Numbered from the stretch's first letter, positions 1 through 9,661 are shown. The stretch is 44,518 nucleotides of DNA from Paracoccaceae bacterium (GCA_024742575.1 JANSYF010000024.1:1-44518), one strand, 5' to 3'. Program-made: numbers and translations. The notes: a model not told the origin generated them from the letters alone.

Positions 1-793
1 ACGGGATTTCACACTGGTGAACCCAGAGAACGATCCGCGCTACCGCGATTATTGGGAAACCTATCACAAGATCATGGCGCGGCGCGGTGTGACGCCCGAT
101 CTGGCGCGGGCAATCATGCGCACCAACACCACTGCCATCGGTGCGGTCATGGTGCATCGCGACGAAGCCGACAGTTTGATCTGCGGCACCTTTGGCGAAT
201 TCCGCTGGCATCTGAACTATGTCACGCAGGTTCTGGGGTCGGAAAAGCATTCACCGCATGGCGCGCTGAGCATGATGATCCTCGAAGATGGGCCGCTGTT
301 CATCGCAGACACACATGTGCGATCGTTGCCGACCGCGGCGGAGCTGGCGCAGACCGCCATTGGTGCAGCCCGGCATGTGCGGCGATTTGGTCTGACGCCG
401 AACATCGCTTTCTGTTCGCAGTCGCAGTTCGGCAATCAGGACGAAGGGTCCGGTCAACGGTTGCGCGAGGCTATTGCCATGCTGGATTCAGAGCCGCGCG
501 ATTTTTGCTACGAGGGCGAAATGAACGTTGATGCTGCCCTTGACCCTGAATTGCGCGAACGTCTCTTGCCGGGCAACCGGATGCAGGGTGTCGCAAACGT
601 GTTGATCTTCGGCCACGCCGATGCGGCGTCCGCGGTGCGCAACATCCTAAAGATGCGCGCGGGTGGGCTTGAAGTGGGGCCGATCCTGATGGGCATGGGC
701 AACCGGGCGCATGTGGTCACGCAAGGCATCACTGCGCGCGGCTTGCTCAACATGGCAGCGATCGCAGGCACACCGGTGGCGCAGTACGGATGA
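1..793 (+). CDS. maeB: NADP-dependent malic enzyme, C-terminal part (cut by window edge)
   Basis: The reading frame is open from the first bases of the window and ends at TGA 791-793; the gene starts outside the window. About 263 residues of the C-terminal phosphotransacetylase-like domain of a MaeB-type hybrid malic enzyme are visible, beginning with the family-typical stretch VNPENDPRYRDYW. In this family the N-terminal half, which is not in the window, decarboxylates malate to pyruvate with NADP, while the phosphotransacetylase-like half is thought to be allosteric and not catalytic. The conserved segments GTFGEFRWHLNYV and VANVLIFGHADAASAVRNI support the family. The next gene is on the other strand and converges on it. 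Confidence 0.9.
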   Translation, partial: RDFTLVNPENDPRYRDYWETYHKIMARRGVTPDLARAIMRTNTTAIGAVMVHRDEADSLICGTFGEFRWHLNYVTQVLGSEKHSPHGALSMMILEDGPLFIADTHVRSLPTAAELAQTAIGAARHVRRFGLTPNIAFCSQSQFGNQDEGSGQRLREAIAMLDSEPRDFCYEGEMNVDAALDPELRERLLPGNRMQGVANVLIFGHADAASAVRNILKMRAGGLEVGPILMGMGNRAHVVTQGITARGLLNMAAIAGTPVAQYG

Positions 794-818
794 AGATGCG
801 ATGGGTTGACCCAAAACC

Positions 819-2330
819 CTAGTTCAGACCGTCTAGAAACGCCTCGGCCTCGGAGAGGATCGTTTGTTTGCGGTCCTCATCCATTCGTTTCCAGTTGGCG
901 TAGATCGTGCTCATCCGCTGGTTCTTGGCGAATGTCTCGGAGTGTCGGTCAAGGAAATGCCAATACAGAAGGTTGAACGGGCACGCGTCTTTGCCTGTCT
1001 TGTCGTTCACCTTGTAGCGGCAAGATTTGCAGTAATCCGACATACGGTTGATATACGCACCAGACGACACATAGGGTTTTGACGCGATGATCCCGCCATC
1101 AGCAAACTGGCTCATCCCCACCACGTTGGGCGCTTCGACCCATTCGAAGGCGTCAATATAGACCCGCAGATACCACTCATGCACCTCGTGCGGATTGATA
1201 CCCGCAAGCAACGCAAAATTACCCGTCACCATCAGGCGCTGAATGTGGTGCGCGTAGGCCTCGTCCGCCGTTTGGGTGATCGCCTTGGACATACAATTCA
1301 TGTCCGTGTCGCCGGTCCAGTAGAAATCTGGCAGCTTACGCTGGTGGTTGAGCGCGTTGCGGCGGGGATAGTCCGGGCCTTCGCGGAAATAGATGCCACG
1401 CACATATTCGCGCCAGCCTATGATCTGGCGAATGAATCCCTCGACCGCATTCAGCGGCGCATGGCCATTGCGATAGGCGTCCTCGGCTGCCTTGCAAACC
1501 TCCATCGGGTCCAGCAGGCCAACGTTCAGATAGGGAGAGATCATCGCGTGGTAGAGGAAGCGGTTGTCGTTCATCATCGCGTCTTGGAAATCACCGAAAC
1601 GCGGGAGGGCGTAAGTGATGAAATGCGTCAGCGCGCGGCGGGCTTGTTCCTGATCAGTGGCAAACCAGAAAGGGCGCAGTGTCCCAAAGGAATTACCAAA
1701 CCGCGACTCGACCAGATCAAGCACCTCTTCGACTATTTCATCCGGGGTGAACTGCATCGGACCAGAGAACGCAATGTCGTCGGGGGCAGGTTTGCGATTC
1801 TCGGAATCGTAGTTCCATTTGCCGCCCTCGGGGTCGTCACCATCCATCAGCAGGCCCGTTTTGCGGCGCATATCACGATAGAAATATTCCATCCGCAGCG
1901 CCTTGCGGCCCTTGGCCCAAGCGTCAAATTCATCCTGCGTGCTGACGAACCGCGTGTCGGGTTTCATCGTCAGCTTGAGCGGCATATCTTCGAGCGCCTG
2001 AAGCAAGCGCCATTCACCGGGTTGGGAGGCAATGACTTCGGTTGCGTCAGCGTCCTCGGCACGGCGAAGCAACTCGCCGGCGATGCTTCCGGCGTTTTCA
2101 GTGTCGTCGAGTTGTGTGTAACGCACGTCCCAGCCATCGTCGCGCAGCCGGGCTGCGAATTTGCGCATGGCGGCAAAGATGAATGCAATCTTTTTGGGGT
2201 GATGTTGCACATAGGTGGCTTCTTCCGCGACCTCGGCCATCACCACCACGTCTGTCGCTTTGTCGGCGGTTTGCAAAGCGGACAGGTTTTCAGATAGCTG
2301 GTCGCCCAGCACCAGAACTAGGCGCGTCAC
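819..2330 (-). CDS. phrB: FeS-type cryptochrome/photolyase (PhrB-like)
   Basis: This is a deoxyribodipyrimidine photolyase-related protein of about 503 aa, of the bacterial iron-sulfur group that includes Agrobacterium PhrB, a (6-4) photolyase. An N-terminal Rossmann-like domain (LVLVLGDQLS) is followed by a helical FAD-binding domain (IIGWREYVRGIYF, WHFLDRHSETFAKNQRM). Four cysteines are placed as in the [4Fe-4S] cluster of this group: one in DMNCMSK, two in YCKSC and one in DACPFN, near residues 346, 434, 437 and 450. I start it at GTG 2330, which overlaps the TGA of the upstream SDR gene (GTGA) and follows an AAAAGAGG ribosome site. A longer in-frame start would be TTG 2354. The two genes form an operon. 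Whether the lesion repaired is (6-4) or CPD cannot be told from sequence. Confidence 0.9.
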   Translation of the reverse strand: MTRLVLVLGDQLSENLSALQTADKATDVVVMAEVAEEATYVQHHPKKIAFIFAAMRKFAARLRDDGWDVRYTQLDDTENAGSIAGELLRRAEDADATEVIASQPGEWRLLQALEDMPLKLTMKPDTRFVSTQDEFDAWAKGRKALRMEYFYRDMRRKTGLLMDGDDPEGGKWNYDSENRKPAPDDIAFSGPMQFTPDEIVEEVLDLVESRFGNSFGTLRPFWFATDQEQARRALTHFITYALPRFGDFQDAMMNDNRFLYHAMISPYLNVGLLDPMEVCKAAEDAYRNGHAPLNAVEGFIRQIIGWREYVRGIYFREGPDYPRRNALNHQRKLPDFYWTGDTDMNCMSKAITQTADEAYAHHIQRLMVTGNFALLAGINPHEVHEWYLRVYIDAFEWVEAPNVVGMSQFADGGIIASKPYVSSGAYINRMSDYCKSCRYKVNDKTGKDACPFNLLYWHFLDRHSETFAKNQRMSTIYANWKRMDEDRKQTILSEAEAFLDGLN

Positions 2331-2992
2331 CACGGCACCTCTTTTCCCTGCCAATCAAAGAACTTGCCGGTGTCCTGGGCTGTCAGTCCATCCAATACAG
2401 TCAGCAGATTTTCTGCCGCCTCTGGCGCGGGGACCGTTGCATGGTTTGCCACATATTTCTCGGTGAATTTCGTCTCAACCGTGCCGGGATGTAGTGCCAC
2501 GCAGGTCAGGTCTTTGTGGGTGCGGGCCAGTTCGATCGCGCCACTGTGGATCATTTGGTTCAGCGCCGCCTTGGAGGTGCGGTAGCTGTACCAGCCGCCC
2601 AGCCCGTTGTCCCCGATCGAACCGACACGGGCCGAGAGGGCAGCAAAGATCGACCGCCCCGTTCGGGGGAGCAGGCGTATCGCGTGTTTCAGCACCAGCG
2701 ACGGACCAACCGCGTTAAGCTTGAATTGGTCGAGCATGGCATCGGCGGTGACGTGGCGCAGAGTCTTTTCCGGCTCTGCCCCGTCTATTGCCAATGCTCC
2801 GGTAGCGACAAAGACAAGATCGAACGGGCCAGTCAGTGCGCCAAGCGCAGCCTTGACGCTGGTTTCGTCTGTGACGTCCAAACCATCACCGCTTCGCGAC
2901 AAACCTGTTACCGCAACGCCGCGCGCAATTAGTGCGTCGCTCAAAGCAGCGCCGATTCCGCCGCTTGATCCAATTATGAGTGCATTTTCCAT
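2327..2992 (-). CDS. Short-chain dehydrogenase/reductase (SDR family)
   Basis: This is a 221-aa classical SDR. The NAD(P)-binding motif GSSGGIG lies at residues 8-14, a serine-containing segment (ALSARVGSIG) precedes the active site, and the catalytic YxxxK is YRTSK. The length is close to the CsgA/C-factor-like subgroup of small SDRs. The substrate is unknown. It is the first gene of a two-gene operon with the photolyase, whose GTG start overlaps its stop codon, so the two are probably translationally coupled. Pairing of an SDR with a photolyase suggests a shared response such as light stress, but this is inference. Confidence 0.88.
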   Translation of the reverse strand: MENALIIGSSGGIGAALSDALIARGVAVTGLSRSGDGLDVTDETSVKAALGALTGPFDLVFVATGALAIDGAEPEKTLRHVTADAMLDQFKLNAVGPSLVLKHAIRLLPRTGRSIFAALSARVGSIGDNGLGGWYSYRTSKAALNQMIHSGAIELARTHKDLTCVALHPGTVETKFTEKYVANHATVPAPEAAENLLTVLDGLTAQDTGKFFDWQGKEVPW

Positions 2993-3033
2993 GACCCCGA
3001 CACGTAGGGTGGCGGATCAGTCGGTCAACGGGT

Positions 3034-3408
3034 TCAGATCAAGCCGCGCCAGCGCAGCACAACGATCAGGAGCGTGACAGCCGCGAGGAAATTGAACGCC
3101 ATACTGCCCATAACTGACAGAGCAATCCCTTTCCGGCGGTCAACGACATCAATCGCTTTTAGATGCGTTGCCGCACGGTCGTAGGCACTTTTGGTTGCGT
3201 TACGATCAAGGCGCATTGCCAGTTTTGGATTGCGCGCCATCTGTTCCGCTTCGGCGACGACGGCGATATCATGCCGTACACCCGACGGAAGCATGCGCCC
3301 CGCTTTGGCCGCGCGTTTGGCCAGCGAACCCCGTTTCAAGCCAAGACGCTTTGCCATAAGAGAGCGCAATGCATCGGCGTTGGATTTGATCATCTCTGCG
3401 TGTTCCAT
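3034..3408 (-). CDS. Conserved hypothetical protein with C-terminal membrane segment
   Basis: This 124-aa protein of unknown function is not one I recognise. The N-terminal two thirds is basic and helical (AKRLGLKRGSLAKRAAKAGR), and one hydrophobic segment at about residues 95-117 (MGSMAFNFLAAVTLLIVVL) should form a single membrane anchor near the C-terminus. It lies between the SDR gene on the same strand and a divergent hydrolase gene. Codon use looks like that of its neighbours. A cytoplasmic helical domain tethered by a C-terminal anchor is the simplest picture. Confidence 0.7.
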   Translation of the reverse strand: MEHAEMIKSNADALRSLMAKRLGLKRGSLAKRAAKAGRMLPSGVRHDIAVVAEAEQMARNPKLAMRLDRNATKSAYDRAATHLKAIDVVDRRKGIALSVMGSMAFNFLAAVTLLIVVLRWRGLI

Positions 3409-3450
3409 CTAAAGAACATACGCTTTCGACCCCTTTTTCTCAATACGGAT

Positions 3451-4236
3451 ATGGCGCTATATGCCCCCCAAATGCTGAACACACTGTTTACAGAATCGAC
3501 CGGTCATGCACGTCCGATCCTCATCGTTCACGGGCTTTACGGGTCGGGACGCAACTGGGGCGTGATTGCCAAACGCCTATCTGACCGGGGTCCGGTCATC
3601 GCAGTAGACCAGCGCAATCATGGCGACAGTTTCTGGTCTGAAAGCCACTCATATCACGATATGGCCGCCGATCTGGCCGATGTCATCAAGGCCCAAGGTG
3701 GCCCCGTCGATGTGGTCGGCCATTCCATGGGCGGAAAGGCGGCTATGGTGCTCGCGCTGACGCATCCCGACTTGGTAGAGCGTTTGATCGTGGCCGATAT
3801 AGCACCGGTTGCCTACGGCCATTCCCAGATGCAATTCATCAAGGCAATGCGCGCGGTAGATTTGTCAACAATAGTCAAGCGTTCGGACGCGTCAGAGCAA
3901 CTGTCCAAGCATGTGGACGACCCCACACTACAGGCTTTTTTCACCCAATCGCTGGACGTAAAAGAAAAACGTTGGAAGCTGAACCTCGACGCACTGGCAG
4001 CGGAAATGCCGAACATTCTTGGTTTTCCGGAGATGGTTGGCACATTTAAAAAACCGACACTGTTCCTGTCAGGAGCACTTTCGGACTATGTGACGCCCGA
4101 GGCACGACCGACAATCAAACACCTGTTCCCGATGGCGCGGTTCGCCAAAATCCCCGGTGCGGGTCATTGGCTACATGCCGAAAAACCACGTGAGTTCGAA
4201 GCGTCGGTGCGGGCATTTCTGGATCGGGATCAGTAG
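3451..4236 (+). CDS. Alpha/beta hydrolase (YbfF-like esterase)
   Basis: This is an alpha/beta-fold hydrolase of about 261 aa. The oxyanion-hole motif HGLYGSGRNW is followed by the nucleophile elbow GHSMGG (Ser as nucleophile) and a late catalytic His in GAGHWLHAEKP. The layout matches the YbfF/abhydrolase-11 group of short-chain acyl esterases. I start at ATG 3451; an equally likely start is ATG 3472 (MLNTLFTES), which fits the usual N-terminus of this family better, although neither has a strong ribosome site. The physiological substrate is not known. Its 3' end overlaps the convergent lipoprotein gene by 7 bp. Confidence 0.88.
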   Translation: MALYAPQMLNTLFTESTGHARPILIVHGLYGSGRNWGVIAKRLSDRGPVIAVDQRNHGDSFWSESHSYHDMAADLADVIKAQGGPVDVVGHSMGGKAAMVLALTHPDLVERLIVADIAPVAYGHSQMQFIKAMRAVDLSTIVKRSDASEQLSKHVDDPTLQAFFTQSLDVKEKRWKLNLDALAAEMPNILGFPEMVGTFKKPTLFLSGALSDYVTPEARPTIKHLFPMARFAKIPGAGHWLHAEKPREFEASVRAFLDRDQ

Positions 4237-4577
4237 CCGCGGCAGGATTGTTCGGACCGCGCCGCAAATGCCTTGTAGCGATCCCAGAACGCATCATCCG
4301 ACGGCGATTGTGACATCCAAGTGTCATGTGCCCGTTGCGGGTCAGCAAAGAACCGAGACGCCTTGCGTTGGTCAGAACTGGAAAGCGACCTGTTGGCAAC
4401 GGTTTGGATACAGCCACATAGCCGCGCACTGCGTGCCTTGCGATCAGAGGACAGACAAGCGCGGCTGATCGGCCCGGTCGAGAACCGCGTTACTGCTCCG
4501 CTGTCGCCGCGGTCAAAGCGGTTCCCACCGCATCCCGCGACAAATGCCATGACCAACAGTGCTGCTAAGAATTTCAT
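4230..4577 (-). CDS. Small lipoprotein of unknown function
   Basis: The product is 115 aa with an N-terminal signal peptide and a lipobox-like end (LLVMAFVAGCGG), so it is probably a lipoprotein. The mature part is short and Cys-containing (RACLSSDRKARS, LCGCIQTVANR, SEQSCRGY). I recall similar proteins in Roseobacter-group genomes, sometimes carrying the misleading label 'arginine transporter'; nothing in this sequence supports transport. The start at ATG 4577 puts the signal peptide at the very N-terminus and is preferred over an in-frame start 15 bases upstream. Confidence 0.72.
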   Translation of the reverse strand: MKFLAALLVMAFVAGCGGNRFDRGDSGAVTRFSTGPISRACLSSDRKARSARLCGCIQTVANRSLSSSDQRKASRFFADPQRAHDTWMSQSPSDDAFWDRYKAFAARSEQSCRGY

Positions 4578-4753
4578 TGCGCCTGATCTCATTTACCCGT
4601 CGCCGCGCCTGATGTTTTTGTCCAGTGTCGCGACTTTCTGCCTGTTCGGCACCATGCCTGAAACGCCACCTGTTTTCAAATCACCTTTTGTCAAGCGACG
4701 CGGCAGTTTCACGCCACCTTGACCAGACCCCAAAACCGCATCATATCCGGCGC

Positions 4754-6556
4754 ATGACAGAGCTTTCGCACATCCGCAATTTCTCCATTGTTGCCCATAT
4801 CGACCACGGGAAATCCACCCTGGCCGACCGGCTTATCCAATCGACGAACACCGTCACGGAACGGGAGATGAAGGAACAGCTTCTCGACTCGATGGATATC
4901 GAGCGCGAGCGCGGCATCACGATCAAGGCCAACACGGTTCGGATCGAATACAAAGCCGAGAATGGTGAGGTTTATATCCTCAACCTGATCGACACGCCCG
5001 GGCACGTGGACTTTGCTTACGAAGTCAGCCGTTCGATGCGCGCTGTCGAAGGGTCCTTGCTGGTGGTGGACGCGACGCAGGGTGTGGAAGCGCAGACGCT
5101 GGCGAATGTCTACACAGCGATCGATGCAGACCACGAGATCGTGCCGGTTCTGAACAAGATCGACCTTCCCGCCTCGGAACCCGAGCGGGTGAAAGAACAG
5201 ATCGAGGATGTGATCGGAATCGATGCATCCGAAGCTTTGGAGATTTCCGCTAAGACCGGTGTCGGTATCCCTGCAGTGCTTGAGGCGATCGTCAAACGCC
5301 TGCCTCCGCCGCATGAGGGCGATCGGACAAAGCCGCTCAAGGCGATGTTGGTGGACAGCAAATACGACCCCTATTTGGGGGTTGTTGTGATTGTGCGCGT
5401 CATCGATGGGGTTCTCAAAAAAGGTCAGAGCATCAAAATGATGAAGACCGGCGGGACCTATGACATCGACCGGATTGGCGTTTACCGCCCGGCAATGCAG
5501 AAAGTCGATGAACTTGGGCCGGGTGAAATTGGTTATATCACCGCGCAGATCAAACAGGTCAGCGACACCCGCGTGGGTGACACCATCACCACCGAAAAGA
5601 AGGGCTGCGAGACACCCCTGCCCGGCTTTAAGCCGTCAATCCCAGTGGTCTTCTGTGGCCTGTTCCCGGTAGACGCCAACGATTTTGAAGACATGCGCGA
5701 CGCCATGGAAAAGCTGGCGCTGAATGACGCGTCTTTTACCTTTGAGATGGAAACCTCGGCCGCACTTGGCTTTGGCTTCCGCTGCGGGTTCCTTGGCCTT
5801 TTGCACCTCGAGGTGATCCGTGATCGTCTGGAACGCGAGTATGACATCGACCTGATCACGACGGCCCCGTCGGTGATCTATCACGTCTATACCAAGGACG
5901 GCGAGATGCAGGAATTGCACAACCCCGCCGACATGCCTGATCCGTCGACCATCGACCACATCGAAGAGCCGCGCATCAAGGCGTCGATTCTTGTGCCGGA
6001 CGATTATCTGGGCGACGTGCTCAAGCTGTGTCAGGACCGTCGCGGTCTGCAGCTTGACCTGACCTATGTCGGCAGCCGCGCGATGGTGGTGTATGACCTG
6101 CCGCTGAACGAGGTGGTGTTCGACTTCTACGACCGTCTGAAATCGGTGACCAAAGGCTATGCGAGCTTTGACTACCAGATGATCGGCTACCGCGAGGACA
6201 ACCTCGTGAAGATGCAGGTTCTGGTGAACGACGAGCCCGTAGATGCGCTGTCCACAATGGTTCACCGCGACCGCGCCGAGACCCGGGGCCGCGCCATGTG
6301 CGAAAAGCTCAAGGACCTGATCCCGCGCCACATGTTCAAGATCCCCATTCAGGCCGCCATCGGCGGCAAGGTGATCGCCCGCGAGACGCTTTCCGCCCTG
6401 CGCAAGGACGTGACCGCCAAGTGCTATGGCGGCGACGCCACCCGCAAGAAGAAGCTTCTGGAAAAGCAGAAGGCGGGCAAGAAGAAGATGCGCCAGTTCG
6501 GCAAGGTCGAGATCCCGCAGGAAGCGTTCATCTCGGCGTTGAAGATGGATGGGTGA
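4754..6556 (+). CDS. lepA: Elongation factor 4 (LepA) translational GTPase
   Basis: This is a 600-aa LepA/EF4, the usual length. The GTPase motifs are complete: [13 protein letters not shown] (G1), RGITI (G2), DTPGHVDF (G3), NKIDLP (G4) and a SAK-type G5 (ISAKTG). EF-G-like domains follow, then the LepA-specific C-terminal domain ending in [19 protein letters not shown]. LepA binds ribosomes and can back-translocate stalled ones; it matters most under ionic or temperature stress. The start at ATG 4754 gives the standard N-terminus [15 protein letters not shown]. It appears to be monocistronic. Confidence 0.98.
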   Translation: MTELSHIRNFSIVAHIDHGKSTLADRLIQSTNTVTEREMKEQLLDSMDIERERGITIKANTVRIEYKAENGEVYILNLIDTPGHVDFAYEVSRSMRAVEGSLLVVDATQGVEAQTLANVYTAIDADHEIVPVLNKIDLPASEPERVKEQIEDVIGIDASEALEISAKTGVGIPAVLEAIVKRLPPPHEGDRTKPLKAMLVDSKYDPYLGVVVIVRVIDGVLKKGQSIKMMKTGGTYDIDRIGVYRPAMQKVDELGPGEIGYITAQIKQVSDTRVGDTITTEKKGCETPLPGFKPSIPVVFCGLFPVDANDFEDMRDAMEKLALNDASFTFEMETSAALGFGFRCGFLGLLHLEVIRDRLEREYDIDLITTAPSVIYHVYTKDGEMQELHNPADMPDPSTIDHIEEPRIKASILVPDDYLGDVLKLCQDRRGLQLDLTYVGSRAMVVYDLPLNEVVFDFYDRLKSVTKGYASFDYQMIGYREDNLVKMQVLVNDEPVDALSTMVHRDRAETRGRAMCEKLKDLIPRHMFKIPIQAAIGGKVIARETLSALRKDVTAKCYGGDATRKKKLLEKQKAGKKKMRQFGKVEIPQEAFISALKMDG

Positions 6557-6786
6557 TTTATTGCTATGAACCTAAAGACAAACGTCACGCTTTGAGTTCT
6601 TTGCCTAGCAGCTTGCTTTGCCGACATTCCATAAGTTCTTGACTACGGGCAGCGATGGCGCCAAGTTTTGAGCGTAAGGTAAGGGCAGTTTTACTAGGCT
6701 GGACCTGAACATTAAACACCAGAGAATGGGGTTAATTTCTAATTCCTTTTGCACTCCCTTATAATTTGCAGAGAAACGAGATTTTA

Positions 6787-7440
6787 ATGTCCAAGAAGAA
6801 AAACAACAGCAAGGATCAAATCGAAGTTCAAGACGACAAGGAAGGCGGCGCTCCAAGCAAATGGTGGCAGTGGTTTTTCTTGTATCCCGCATTCGGCTTG
6901 GCTTTGCTAACCGCTATTCCAGATTGGGCCGACCGTGTGTATGCAGTCATTCAAGGATTGCAGAGAGACGAGTTAGATCAGTTGAAGGCAAACCAGGAAT
7001 TATATGAAGCAAATCCAATCTGTATGCAAACGTCCTTCTACTGGGTCGACTCAGTCGATGGTATAAGAGTTGACCCAATAATGTGCGAAGAAAGCCCTGC
7101 AATTCTGCTTCGCATCAAATACCCTGAAGGCGGCTCTAGAATGTCTATGATTGATCTTGAACCGCATCTTAAACCGCAGCAAGTCTCAAATGGTTTTGTC
7201 TCGGCCGCATTTGCGTCCACAAGACTTCAAATTGATTATGAAAACTCCATAAATTTTCGGGAGCTTCAAAGCTCTCAATATGCTCAACAAATCGCGGTTG
7301 TACGGTGCACGAGGCAAGTCGACGCTAGAACGATATTGCGTCACATCAGTGTCGGAACACAGTGCTACGACGAGTACTTTGACATACTGACTGGCTGGGT
7401 CACACAAACGAATCCGACATCTTGCAGGAGTTCCTGCTGA
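6787..7440 (+). CDS. Hypothetical membrane-anchored protein (AT-richer region)
   Basis: This 217-aa protein has no family I recognise. A charged N-terminus (about 28 residues, Lys/Asp/Glu-rich) is followed by one hydrophobic segment (residues about 30-45, WFFLYPAFGLALLTAIP) and a probably extracytoplasmic domain with several Cys residues (NPICMQT, IMCEES, VVRCTRQ, GTQCYDE, SCRSSC). The base composition of 6.6-7.9 kb is more AT-rich than the flanking genes, which suggests recent acquisition. The stop codon is immediately followed by the ATG of the next gene, so the two form an operon. The start was taken at ATG 6787; ATG 6766 is also possible. Confidence 0.6.
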   Translation: MSKKKNNSKDQIEVQDDKEGGAPSKWWQWFFLYPAFGLALLTAIPDWADRVYAVIQGLQRDELDQLKANQELYEANPICMQTSFYWVDSVDGIRVDPIMCEESPAILLRIKYPEGGSRMSMIDLEPHLKPQQVSNGFVSAAFASTRLQIDYENSINFRELQSSQYAQQIAVVRCTRQVDARTILRHISVGTQCYDEYFDILTGWVTQTNPTSCRSSC

Positions 7441-7689
7441 ATGCGGAAGGTTTTCCTCTTTGTCACCGTCGCTATTGCACCAAACATCCTATTTGCGCAA
7501 GTAAAGTCCAGTGACGAAGAAAATTCAAAAGCGTATCCAATTTTAACAGCAGGTCAACGCGCCATTCTACACAGCTGCCTAGTCAACCCAGAATCTAAAC
7601 ACATAGACACCTGCGTCAGCTTTTGTAACAAACGACGTAATGCAGTACTTCCACAATGCCAGAAGCTGGAACAAACGGCTGGCAATTGA
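7441..7689 (+). CDS. Small secreted hypothetical protein
   Basis: An 82-aa protein begins with a signal-peptide-like sequence (MRKVFLFVTVAIAPNILFAQ). The mature part, of about 60 residues, holds four cysteines (HSCLVN, DTCVSFC, LPQCQ) that could form two disulfides. It starts on the base after the stop codon of the preceding membrane-anchored protein, so the two are almost certainly co-transcribed and may interact outside the inner membrane. No function can be assigned. It shares the AT-richer composition of its partner. Confidence 0.55.
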   Translation: MRKVFLFVTVAIAPNILFAQVKSSDEENSKAYPILTAGQRAILHSCLVNPESKHIDTCVSFCNKRRNAVLPQCQKLEQTAGN

Positions 7690-7907
7690 GTTATTTCAAA
7701 TTGAGTAGGGCTCCACACCTATTTGTTGATAAAATGCGTTTCTATTTAATAATGATAAAAAAGTTGAGGCGTGTGCGTACTGAAAAACTACGGCAGAACC
7801 AAAGAATCCGAAGCGCTGAAGTGCGGACAAGTTCTCCGCATTCTAAAAAACACATGCAAAACCTTGCACCCGTGCTACGCTCCTCTCACAATAGGGAGGA
7901 CACCAAC

Positions 7908-8342
7908 ATGAAACATCTGATCACTGCCACCGCGCTGTCGGTGGCGCTGGCAAGTGGCGCCTATGCCGAAGGCCAGACGCATCACATCGCCATCCACGTG
8001 AACGAGAACGATCCGCAAGTCATGAATATCGCGCTCAACAATGCGCAGAACGTCGCGAATTACTATGCGTCCAAGGGCGATGAGGTGGTGATCGAGATGG
8101 TGGCCTATGGCCCCGGTCTCAACATGTTCATCCCCGGCAAAAGTCCGGTCGAGGATCGCATCTCCGCAATGTCGCTTGAGCTTGAGACCCTGAGCTTTTC
8201 GGCCTGTGGCAACACGCTGGCCGCCATGCAGAAGAAGGCCGGGCATGACATCGTGCTGATGTCCGAAGCTACGGTCACCCCGTCGGGTGTGGTGCGCCTG
8301 ATCGAATTGCAGGAACAGGGCTACGCCTACGTGAAGCCGTAA
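7908..8342 (+). CDS. DsrE-family periplasmic protein
   Basis: A 144-aa protein has a signal peptide (MKHLITATALSVALASGAYA) and a DsrE/DsrF-like fold: HIAIHVNENDPQVMNIALNNA at the start, VVIEMVAYGPGLNMF in the middle, and one conserved Cys in FSACGNTLAAMQKK. Related proteins without the cytoplasmic sulfur-relay partners are common as periplasmic DsrE-like proteins in Proteobacteria; their role is not known, though sulfur binding at the Cys is likely. The start at ATG 7908 is supported by a strong AGGGAGGA ribosome site. Codon use returns to the host pattern here. Confidence 0.82.
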   Translation: MKHLITATALSVALASGAYAEGQTHHIAIHVNENDPQVMNIALNNAQNVANYYASKGDEVVIEMVAYGPGLNMFIPGKSPVEDRISAMSLELETLSFSACGNTLAAMQKKAGHDIVLMSEATVTPSGVVRLIELQEQGYAYVKP

Positions 8343-8458
8343 CCTTGGGCACGGTGCGAGCATCGTTTCGCCGATCCTCGCATCGTCGCCAACCCCCCTT
8401 TGCACAGCGCCAGTAAGAGCGTGTAAACTGCCGGAAAAACGCCGAGCAGGTTAAAAAA

Positions 8459-9124
8459 ATGCGCCCGATTCTCATTGCTGTCTTTCTGGCGGCCCCAATG
8501 TCTGTCCAAGCCGACCTTTGCGATTTCCGCCCAAGCATTCTTGCAAGCAAGGCCGGGCAGGCCGCCAAAGCCACGGTCGGGGCGGTCGCATCCGTCGCCA
8601 CTGACGGTGTCCGGGCGGTCGGCATCTATACACTTGAAAATCCGGTCTCTGGCGTCAGCATGATCAGCACCGGTGTCAGCAGCGCCGCAGCTGCTGGCAG
8701 CAACATGGCTGCCGGAGCCGGTGGCGCGTTGACCACCGCCAGCGCCATTGCCACCGCGCCCGTGACCATCGCAGTCGCCGGACTGACCGCTGTGGCCTTG
8801 GGCAGCTACGAAGGCGTCTGCTACTTCCGTCAGGAGCGGATCACCGATTACGACGAGATCCTTTACATAGTGTCGAACCTGTCAGCCAATTCGGATCCGA
8901 CAATGTTTCGGCTGATTCCGGAGGGCGCGGACTATGTGACGCTTAACGGACGCAACGCCATCGCTGGCGACGACAAGGTGCGCATTGCCGCAACGGGTGT
9001 TGGCCCGTTCATCTTTGAGGTGAAGAACCTCTACATAACTGACGGCGTGCTGATGCACCGTGACACTGGGCGGAACACGGTGATCGGGAACGTGGCACTT
9101 CAGGTGGTCGGGGTTCAGGAGTGA
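8459..9124 (+). CDS. Hypothetical exported or membrane protein with Ala/Gly-rich segment
   Basis: This 221-aa protein has a short signal peptide (MRPILIAVFLAAPMSVQA) and then a long Ala/Gly/Ser/Val-rich stretch (residues about 30-118) that contains at least one membrane-like segment (ATAPVTIAVAGLTAVALGSY). The remaining 100 residues form a mixed alpha/beta domain without motifs I recognise. Two Cys (DLCDF and GVCYF) flank the Ala/Gly region and may pair. No function is assigned. It converges on the next gene with a 12-bp gap. Confidence 0.65.
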   Translation: MRPILIAVFLAAPMSVQADLCDFRPSILASKAGQAAKATVGAVASVATDGVRAVGIYTLENPVSGVSMISTGVSSAAAAGSNMAAGAGGALTTASAIATAPVTIAVAGLTAVALGSYEGVCYFRQERITDYDEILYIVSNLSANSDPTMFRLIPEGADYVTLNGRNAIAGDDKVRIAATGVGPFIFEVKNLYITDGVLMHRDTGRNTVIGNVALQVVGVQE

Positions 9125-9136
9125 CAAAGCCGCCAG

Positions 9137-9661
9137 TCACTGCGCAGAGGCGAGTGTATCGAGACATACCCCTGCGACCGGTTTTGGCAGCACGTCACTT
9201 ATCCGCGCTGCTTCGTTTTTCAGAAACGTGGCGCGGTCTTTTTCTGGGCGGTCTTCGGCCCCGAAATATGCCGACAAGTGATGACAGGCAGAAGGAGCGA
9301 GCCAAGGCGCATCAGACAAAGCGGCAAGAAATGCCTCGGGTTGCTGACGGTAGAGCGGCAGCATATCGGCGGCATAGGATTGCATCAGCCCAGCATCAGT
9401 GGTGCGCAAAACCACGTCTCCTAGCAGAACCCACAGCCCTGGATCACCCATTTTCGCCTGATCTAAACTGCGCCCATAAAGATCGGCCAGCCCGTGCATC
9501 ACGGCCAATGGCGAATCATGCCGGGACGGCACCCGCCCCAGCATGAGTTCGATCATTTCCAATGCATCGGCGGGGTCAGGCGGTGGTGCTTCTTGGGCCA
9601 TAGCGGGCGACCCCAACAGACCTAAAGCAAACACCACCCGGAAGGCGCGTTGTGACCTCAT
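9137..9661 (-). CDS. Hypothetical periplasmic protein
   Basis: This is a 174-aa protein with a signal peptide (VVFALGLLGSPAMAQ) and a helical mature domain (ADALEMIELMLGR, LWVLLGDVVLRTTDAG, PWLAPSACHHLSAYFG). No known family is recognised. The start ATG 9661 overlaps the stop of the preceding gene by 4 bp (ATGA), so it is the second gene of an operon with the L,D-transpeptidase-like protein. That context hints at a role near the cell wall, which is inference only. Confidence 0.68.
   Translation of the reverse strand: MRSQRAFRVVFALGLLGSPAMAQEAPPPDPADALEMIELMLGRVPSRHDSPLAVMHGLADLYGRSLDQAKMGDPGLWVLLGDVVLRTTDAGLMQSYAADMLPLYRQQPEAFLAALSDAPWLAPSACHHLSAYFGAEDRPEKDRATFLKNEAARISDVLPKPVAGVCLDTLASAQ

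Noticed and set aside
1179..2297. 372-codon plus-strand open frame opposite the photolyase
   Set aside because: Shadow of the photolyase gene on the other strand; the real protein has clear family motifs and this one has none.
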